Source: Tilletiaria anomala UBC 951
Taxonomy: Eukaryota > Basidiomycota > Exobasidiomycetes > Georgefischeriales > Tilletiariaceae
NCBI RefSeq assembly: GCF_000711695.1
Contig: NW_013546865.1
Span: 1 to 27,646 of the forward strand
Length of the DNA: 27,646 nucleotides
Direction of reading: 5' to 3'
The position numbers and the translations under genes were made by a program. The notes under the pieces are model-generated. The model was not told the origin of the DNA and made no database searches. It saw only the letters and a list, made by a program, of their open reading frames with translations. This document shows, in pieces, positions 22,519-27,646 of the stretch (positions are counted from its first letter, which is position 1; each line of letters starts with the position of its first letter).

Positions 22519-25428
22519 ATGGCGGCGCCAACCGTCGAGAGACCGTCCACCGGGGGACAGGATATCCATCTTCTACCAGGATCGTTTCCTAGTTTGCCCT
22601 CAATCCCGTCTACAACCCCCAGTTATACGGGCTCGACTTCAGACGAAGCAGATCCGATCGAGCAGCCGCCTCTTGTAGTGGTGGAGGGTTTCTGCTGCAC
22701 AGCCAACTCGCTCGTATGGGGCGATTTCCGCAACTGGCTCGACAAAGGCGAGCACTATTGGCGATCAGGCCGCGCCAAAACTGAAGCTCAACCTTGCGCC
22801 GAGTCATCTGCCTGCGAATCAATTTCAGCCTCGCCATCATACATATCGTCCATTTCTTCGAATTCGTCAAGCGAGCGCGCTCGTCTCCGCCCGTACCGTC
22901 CGCGCCGCGTCATCTTTGCGCCGATCGGCCCGGTATCTTCCATCCATGACCGAGCTTGCGAGCTGTTCTTTGCCCTGAAAGGCGGAGTTATAGATTATGG
23001 CGCCGAGCATGCGCGCGAGCATGGACATGCGCGCTTTGGACGGCGCTACGAGCGCGGCCTGCTGGAGGACTGGAGTCCGCAGAAGCCTGCACACTTTCTG
23101 GGTCATTCGCTGGGTGGTCCGACAATCCTCAAACTGCAAGAGTTGCTCAGAGAAGGGTTCTTTGACCAAGCGTCGGGATTGGCGTCGCCATCATCTCCAT
23201 CAAGCTCTCGGTTTGCCGATAACTTGTCGGAGACGGAAGCAATTAGCTCACCGTCAGCAGATGCCATGGTCCTGAGCGTGACGTCCGTCTCTTCGCCCTT
23301 TCGCGGAACGCAAGTCGTTTACATCCTCGGCGAGAAGCCTCTTCCCTATCCGAGCGTTCGCTTCCTGTCTGCAGGAGACCTGCTCACGAAGGCCGTCCAC
23401 TGCGCCGCGTACCTAAACATTGGTCCTGATCTGCTCAGCGACGCGTGGGGTTTCTCGAGGCGAGGCTTCATTGAGAGCAGCGCTGCAGTTGGAGGCGCTG
23501 ACAATGCCGAGGCGAGAGACGACGCTGGAATTTGGCAGGGGCGAGAAAGGCCGCACTGGCAAGGCTTCCGTGGGTTTCTGAGGCAGCTCAAGAGGAGCGA
23601 TTGGGCAGACGGCAAGGACTGTGCGCCGTGGGACTGTACCATCGCCGCCAGAGAAGAAGCGGAGAAACGCCCTATGTGGGGCGCTATTCGAGGAAGCCAT
23701 AGCGCACGGACCTGGTATCGAAGCTACGCTGCATACATGACGATGCCTGCTCCCGCCTCGTCTTCAGCTCCCTCTCCATCTGCATCTCTTGGCATTGAAA
23801 AGGGCGAGCTTGCTCGAGGTACGGCAGGAATCGCTGCGGCGTTACCGCATCACATTCCCAAGCCATCAGCTTCGTTCCTTTCACCATTCACATTGACTTC
23901 GCGTCTGATGGGCCGGTACGACTTTGATCAGCTCGAGCCGCGGCCAGCCTTTTGGAACCTAGCAGCAGCACCTGCCACTGCCTTTTCATCACCACCGCCC
24001 ACCTTGCTCTTCCTTGACAAAGCAAAGGACGAGCAAGCCAAAACCGATCAGCGCATTGTGAACGGCGAGGAGAGAGCCGCGAAAGGAGAGGAGGCGCAAG
24101 CCCCTCTGCCGGTGAATCCGTGGCATACCCTACTTCAATCGAGCAGTCAGCAGATGTTGACGCCAGAGGACGATCTGGTTCCCGTCGGCTACAGCAACTC
24201 CCCAAACAGTGCGCATCCCCCAGCGCTGGCGCAGGAGCCGCTCCTTGGCGGCGCGACACCTTCGCTAGCCAACCTCGGCAGCTCTGCTTGCATGACGCCG
24301 ATGCTCAGTGCACGCAGCACATCCAATCCGTTCTACGACTCCACAAATGCGCACAGCAGCGTCCCTGGAGGAGGCGCAACTTCGATGCAGTCCCAGGAGC
24401 CGCTCGAACAGTGGTTCGCGAACGACGGCGTCGTGCCGCTCGCGTCGCAATACCACCCCGGGCCGTGCGAGGTAGGCAAGTGCATACATGCGGCGGGCCT
24501 GCCAGGCGCGACGCCGCGGGAGCTCGCAGTGAAAGATCAAAAGGACATGTGCGCAGCCGCAGCCGCAGAGGGTCATCATTTCGGGAACGTGAAGCCAAGG
24601 TCTAGAGACCCGTCCCTGTTTGAAAGCGGCATGAGGTCGAACGCAGACGCCGCCGACACGAATGCACCGCTTGAGCACGCTCGGCAGTCTAAGCCCCTTG
24701 TCCCACCGATGATGCAGCGCCAGGGCAGCGGCGCGCCTCGACCGCGTATCTGGGAGCGATCCGAGCTCGACGGCGGCTCAGAAAAGCAGCTTAAGAGCGC
24801 GTCTGGGCGTGATGCCGGCGGACCAGACAGCAACGTGAGCGGTAGCGGTAGCGACAGTGGCAGCATCAGCCCCAGCCACATTGGAGCGGCCGTTCTGGGC
24901 TCTGTCGCCTCCTTCACGAGAAGAGCGGTGCGCAAAGTAGGCAAGGCCCTCGTTGATCCCGCGCGCGACCCATATTTCCGGCCTTGCAACGAGATGCCTT
25001 CGTACACGGATCTCGAAGCGCAAAGGCAATCCGCCACGCAGCCATCTTCTCCCTCACCGCCAGCCTCGATAAGATCTTCCTCGATAGGATCTTCCTCGAT
25101 ACGATCTTCGTCGATAGGATCTTCGTCGATAAGATCTTCTTCGATAGGATCTTCCTCGATAGGATCGTCCCCGACAACCGCAGCATCAACGCTATACGCT
25201 GCCCCGCCCACCGCCTCGGGGAGAGCACCGCTGCCCGAACCCAACATCTGGCACACGTTTGTCGTTCGCGACACATCGCACGCGGCACTCTGTCCGCTGT
25301 GGATCGGCACGCAGCAGCAGCGCATTTTCTGGTCCGGCATTGGCAGCTGGCTGGCGTCTGTTGACGTGGCGTGGAAGGCAGAGGCAGGTGGCGATGGTGC
25401 TCGTGAGATTTCTTCGTTCGTCATTTAA
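22519..25428 (+). CDS. Bacterial-type (family I.5-like) zinc lipase with large insertions
   Basis: Predicted triacylglycerol lipase/esterase of the alpha/beta-hydrolase fold, 969 residues, intronless. The core resembles Geobacillus/Staphylococcus-type lipases: oxyanion strand VVVEGFCC near 53-60, APIGPVSSIHDRACELF, then DYGAEHAREHGHARFG. The nucleophile elbow GHSLGG places the catalytic Ser at 197. The acid is probably Asp636 in FANDGVVPL, and the base His921 in RDTSHAAL. The four zinc ligands known from Geobacillus L1 lipase have clear counterparts: Asp144, His164, His170 and Asp372 (PWDCTIA). Bacterial relatives have about 390-420 mature residues; the excess here is Ser/Pro/Ala-rich insertions around 80-125, 205-250 and most of 420-900, including a seven-unit SI(R/G)SS repeat. 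Differences from the bacterial consensus are Glu for His before the oxyanion Gly, and Leu after the nucleophile. No signal peptide or membrane segment is visible at this start, so it may be intracellular or unconventionally secreted. Confidence 0.85.
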   Translation: MAAPTVERPSTGGQDIHLLPGSFPSLPSIPSTTPSYTGSTSDEADPIEQPPLVVVEGFCCTANSLVWGDFRNWLDKGEHYWRSGRAKTEAQPCAESSACESISASPSYISSISSNSSSERARLRPYRPRRVIFAPIGPVSSIHDRACELFFALKGGVIDYGAEHAREHGHARFGRRYERGLLEDWSPQKPAHFLGHSLGGPTILKLQELLREGFFDQASGLASPSSPSSSRFADNLSETEAISSPSADAMVLSVTSVSSPFRGTQVVYILGEKPLPYPSVRFLSAGDLLTKAVHCAAYLNIGPDLLSDAWGFSRRGFIESSAAVGGADNAEARDDAGIWQGRERPHWQGFRGFLRQLKRSDWADGKDCAPWDCTIAAREEAEKRPMWGAIRGSHSARTWYRSYAAYMTMPAPASSSAPSPSASLGIEKGELARGTAGIAAALPHHIPKPSASFLSPFTLTSRLMGRYDFDQLEPRPAFWNLAAAPATAFSSPPPTLLFLDKAKDEQAKTDQRIVNGEERAAKGEEAQAPLPVNPWHTLLQSSSQQMLTPEDDLVPVGYSNSPNSAHPPALAQEPLLGGATPSLANLGSSACMTPMLSARSTSNPFYDSTNAHSSVPGGGATSMQSQEPLEQWFANDGVVPLASQYHPGPCEVGKCIHAAGLPGATPRELAVKDQKDMCAAAAAEGHHFGNVKPRSRDPSLFESGMRSNADAADTNAPLEHARQSKPLVPPMMQRQGSGAPRPRIWERSELDGGSEKQLKSASGRDAGGPDSNVSGSGSDSGSISPSHIGAAVLGSVASFTRRAVRKVGKALVDPARDPYFRPCNEMPSYTDLEAQRQSATQPSSPSPPASIRSSSIGSSSIRSSSIGSSSIRSSSIGSSSIGSSPTTAASTLYAAPPTASGRAPLPEPNIWHTFVVRDTSHAALCPLWIGTQQQRIFWSGIGSWLASVDVAWKAEAGGDGAREISSFVI
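25066..25170 (+). repeat. 15-bp tandem repeat (7 units) inside the lipase gene
   Basis: Seven head-to-tail copies of TCGATAGGATCTTCC with one to three changes per unit. It encodes the five-residue unit Ser-Ile-(Arg/Gly)-Ser-Ser seven times. Arg and Gly alternate through the array with one break at the end. It lies between the variable insertion and the His of the catalytic triad. The array is a likely site of length variation between strains, always in frame. Confidence 0.95.
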
Positions 25429-25505
25429 AGATAAGGGATGTAATAAAGTAAATTTTCATTATCTGCAAAGTAAATCGACGGAATAGGATATGCAGGAGCG
25501 TTGAT
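25429..25505. terminator. Shared AT-rich 3' region between convergent lipase and HapX-like genes
   Basis: Only 77 bp separate the two stop codons. The stretch is much more AT-rich than its surroundings and holds AATAAA at 25442-25447 on the plus strand and ATTTACTTT-type runs on the minus strand. Transcripts of the two genes probably overlap at their 3' ends. The exact cleavage sites cannot be read from the sequence. Confidence 0.5.
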
Positions 25506-27646
25506 TCAGCTTTTGGCCCAAGGGCATGGACAAGGCTTGTCGCCATCAGCGGCGAGCGCGCCTCGATCGAGGAGTGCCAAGGCATTCTGCACTGCCTCAT
25601 TGTTGACGTACAGCCGTCGGCGTTTCGACGCGCGCTGCTCGTCCTGCGCCGCTTGCTTGGACAGAGAGGCGGGCGGGAACGAGGAAGAAGCGTTAGTGTA
25701 GCCGATCGTGTCGCCAATCGAGGGAAGGTTGCCACCACTACTGTCGCTGCGGCTGAGGCTACCAGGGGCAGTAGAAGCGGGAGAGAGATGCTGCCACTGT
25801 TCATGCTGCGCCGTGACGTCACTTGACGCAAGAGGCGACGCCGCCGAGCAGCCTCGAATGTTAGCGAGCGCGTCGAGTCCCAATTGTTTTCTGTCGTTGC
25901 TGTTGCTGCCCCTGCCGCTGGCACCACGGTTCTGCTGTGATGCGGGAAGTGCTGCATGTACATGTGCATTCGCGAGCGTTAGCGAGCGACCCGCCACGAC
26001 GTTGGCGAGCAGCTCAAGTCCGCCGGAAAACTGTTGGAAGTTTGGATGTGCGCGCAACTGACTGAATGCTTCTGGCACGCTCGCGCCGCCTTCGCTGCCG
26101 CCGCCGCTCTCTCCTCGTAGGTCGACGGTAGACGTGCAGTTCATGCCCTGCTGCGTGGCAGACTGAACAATGCTACGCCCATACGGAGCTGCAGATTCCG
26201 TTAGGCGCACACCCTCGGCTGATACGTTCTCGGGTCCACGCTCAAGCGCAGGATCCTCGGAGACCGCTGCGCAAAATGTAGCGAGGTCAGGGTCAGCGCT
26301 GCACGCTGCGCAGTTGCTCGGGTCGCCCGAGCACGCCGCCTGCTTCGGTGCTCGTATCTCCTGAGGCGCCGCGTACGTGTACGTATGCCAGAGTTTCGGG
26401 CGGCTGGCTCCTTGCTCTTTCGCAGCTGAGTGCCGCGCGAGGGGGCGCAGGAGCGGCAGTGAAGACGACGCAGACGCTGAAGAGGAAGCGGGCTGCACGA
26501 GCCAGAGTCTCGCCTTTGGCTTGCTGGCAGCGTTTGCTGCGCCGCGCCCGTGCCCTCCGGAGAGGGCCTGCTGGCGGCCGGACGCACGTGCAAGGGAGGT
26601 GGGCATAGATGTGCCGGTTCCCTTTTCTGGCATGGGTCTTGCGGCTGCAGTGTCCTCTTGGATGACCGCATCATCACCATCGGCATCAGCACTGCGTCCC
26701 TGAGCGATCCACTGTGTCGCCTCTGCTTCTTGCGTCTCGCCGCTGCTGCCGGTGGGTTGCGCGCCGCCCTGCTCAAAGTCGATGATGCCATCGCCGCGGC
26801 ACGCGCAGTTGCCCTCCCCGGCGCAGAAGCCGCAGTCGCCCTCGTTTCTCCCCTCACTCGTCGGCAGCGGCAGCACGTGAGTTGGCGCCGCTGTTGCGAC
26901 TGCGATGGGGACGGTGGAGGCTGTCAAGGAGAATAGAGACGACGAGGGCGAGCATGGCGGAGGGTGTGCAGGAAGCGCGCCAGTCGACGAGCCTGTGCTG
27001 GTGCCGGTGCGGATACATGCATTACCACCCGCTTTGCCGCAGCAGGCCAGTGCCGATTCCAGTGGAGACGGAGATGGAGGCGCGCCTGTGTTAGCAGACG
27101 ACGCCATGGTGCGCAACACCGGAGACGGGTGCATGAGGCTATCATCGAGCATGCTGCAGGCGCACAGATGGGCGGCGCCGTGCTGCGCGCTGACGGGGGC
27201 CGTGCAGAATGTACATTCTCGATGCTGCACGGACGCTAGCGGCAATGCGAATGACGATGAGGGCGCCTGTTGGTCGCTCTTGGACCAGAAGCGAGACGGT
27301 GCCGCTGGCTGTTGATGCTGCTGCTGCTGCAAAGCACGCATGCGCGCTTGTTCATGTGCTGGGGCCTTGCATCCGACCTGCCTCGTTCCCGGCACGTGTT
27401 TGCCAACGCTGGTGGCGAGCTCGTCCTCCTCGCCTTGCTCCGTTCCCTCGCCGATCACAGCGCCCCACACGTCGCGCGGCAGTACGCAGCGCTCTGTACG
27501 AGCTCCGCAGCTGGCGCACGCGCTCTCGCTGGCGCTGGCGGCGTGGCCTTCGGCCCATGCGCGGACGCGGAGCGCGCGGGCACTCCAGGCGCGGACGCGG
27601 CTTGCGAGCACAGCATTGTTGGCGCGGAGGCGGTCGTTGTCTGCAC
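25506..27646 (-). CDS. hapX: HapX-like bZIP iron regulator, C-terminal part (5' end outside window)
   Basis: An open frame enters from the right edge and runs about 712 codons to a stop at 25506; the N-terminus is missing. At the edge ADNDRLRANNAVLASRVRAW looks like the end of a bZIP leucine zipper. Five Cys clusters follow: 27518-27486 (CASC...C), 27215-27156 (CTFC...CAC), 27044-27015 (CC...C), 26834-26799 (CGFCAGEGNCAC) and 26333-26271 (CSGDPSNCAACSADPDLATFC). The CGFC...CxC cluster and the GDPxxCxxC...FC cluster resemble the cysteine-rich regions of HapX, which sense iron through Fe-S binding. Short motifs ARLW and RPKLW precede the last cluster. Downstream lie EAFSQLRAHPNFQQFSGGLE and a C-terminal helix RRLYVNNEAVQNALALLD. 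In known fungi HapX works with the CCAAT-binding complex to repress iron use under starvation. The N-terminal CCAAT-complex domain and basic region cannot be checked here, so a related Yap-type factor is possible. Confidence 0.68.
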   Translation of the reverse strand, partial: ADNDRLRANNAVLASRVRAWSARALRVRAWAEGHAASASESACASCGARTERCVLPRDVWGAVIGEGTEQGEEDELATSVGKHVPGTRQVGCKAPAHEQARMRALQQQQHQQPAAPSRFWSKSDQQAPSSSFALPLASVQHRECTFCTAPVSAQHGAAHLCACSMLDDSLMHPSPVLRTMASSANTGAPPSPSPLESALACCGKAGGNACIRTGTSTGSSTGALPAHPPPCSPSSSLFSLTASTVPIAVATAAPTHVLPLPTSEGRNEGDCGFCAGEGNCACRGDGIIDFEQGGAQPTGSSGETQEAEATQWIAQGRSADADGDDAVIQEDTAAARPMPEKGTGTSMPTSLARASGRQQALSGGHGRGAANAASKPKARLWLVQPASSSASASSSLPLLRPLARHSAAKEQGASRPKLWHTYTYAAPQEIRAPKQAACSGDPSNCAACSADPDLATFCAAVSEDPALERGPENVSAEGVRLTESAAPYGRSIVQSATQQGMNCTSTVDLRGESGGGSEGGASVPEAFSQLRAHPNFQQFSGGLELLANVVAGRSLTLANAHVHAALPASQQNRGASGRGSNSNDRKQLGLDALANIRGCSAASPLASSDVTAQHEQWQHLSPASTAPGSLSRSDSSGGNLPSIGDTIGYTNASSSFPPASLSKQAAQDEQRASKRRRLYVNNEAVQNALALLDRGALAADGDKPCPCPWAKS

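Noticed and set aside
25066-25170. Tandem repeat as a CRISPR-like array
   Set aside because: Units are 15 bp, directly adjacent with no spacers, and lie inside a coding frame.
24576-25424. Long antisense frame with an acidic DPIEED-type repeat
   Set aside because: It is the reverse reading of the 15-bp repeat and the Ser-rich insertion of the lipase gene; no independent support.
25814-25821. Perfect CRE/ATF site TGACGTCA
   Set aside because: It lies inside the HapX-like coding region, far from any start; most likely chance.

Overview
The window looks like nuclear DNA of a basidiomycete fungus, most likely a smut-lineage (Ustilaginomycotina-type) species. The evidence is short introns (58-92 nt, mostly GTGAGT-type donors with CTGAC/CTAAC-like branch sites), moderately GC-rich codon use, CT-rich leaders, a fungal Zn2Cys6 regulator, and long Ser/Pro/Ala-rich insertions in otherwise conserved proteins. 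The lineage is inferred from style, not from a marker gene. No rRNA, tRNA, transposon or CRISPR array was recognised.

Layout from left to right. (1) 1-279, minus: the first two exons of a Gly/Met/Pro-rich protein with a signal peptide, cut by the window edge. (2) 1414-3503, minus: a circularly permuted GTPase of the GNL1/MMR1-HSR1 type, two exons, joined most plausibly by a GC-AG intron. (3) 3854-11613, plus: FAB1/PIKfyve phosphatidylinositol-3-phosphate 5-kinase, ten exons and 2375 residues, divergent from the GTPase across a 350-bp shared promoter. (4) 11614-14931: no protein gene seen, then a TATA-like box and a long CT-rich leader with a 5' UTR intron. (5) 14932-16755, plus: a Zn2Cys6 transcription factor. 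(6) 16756-18946: no gene seen. (7) 18947-20602, plus: Rab GDP-dissociation inhibitor GDI1, five exons. (8) 20603-22518: no gene seen. (9) 22519-25428, plus: an intronless 969-residue lipase resembling the bacterial zinc-containing family I.5 lipases (Geobacillus/Staphylococcus type), with triad and zinc ligands all identifiable. (10) 25506-27646, minus: the C-terminal part of a HapX-like iron regulator with five cysteine clusters, convergent with the lipase and cut by the right edge.

The genes do not form a pathway cluster. FAB1 and GDI1 both serve endomembrane traffic, but they are far apart and each has its own promoter, so this is probably coincidence. I found no clear new multi-gene system. 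The points most worth a second look are the bacterial-type zinc lipase, the HapX-like cysteine clusters, the hidden two-exon secreted protein, the probable GC-AG intron, a 12-mer occurring three times only in intergenic DNA, and two introns whose retention would leave the reading frame open.
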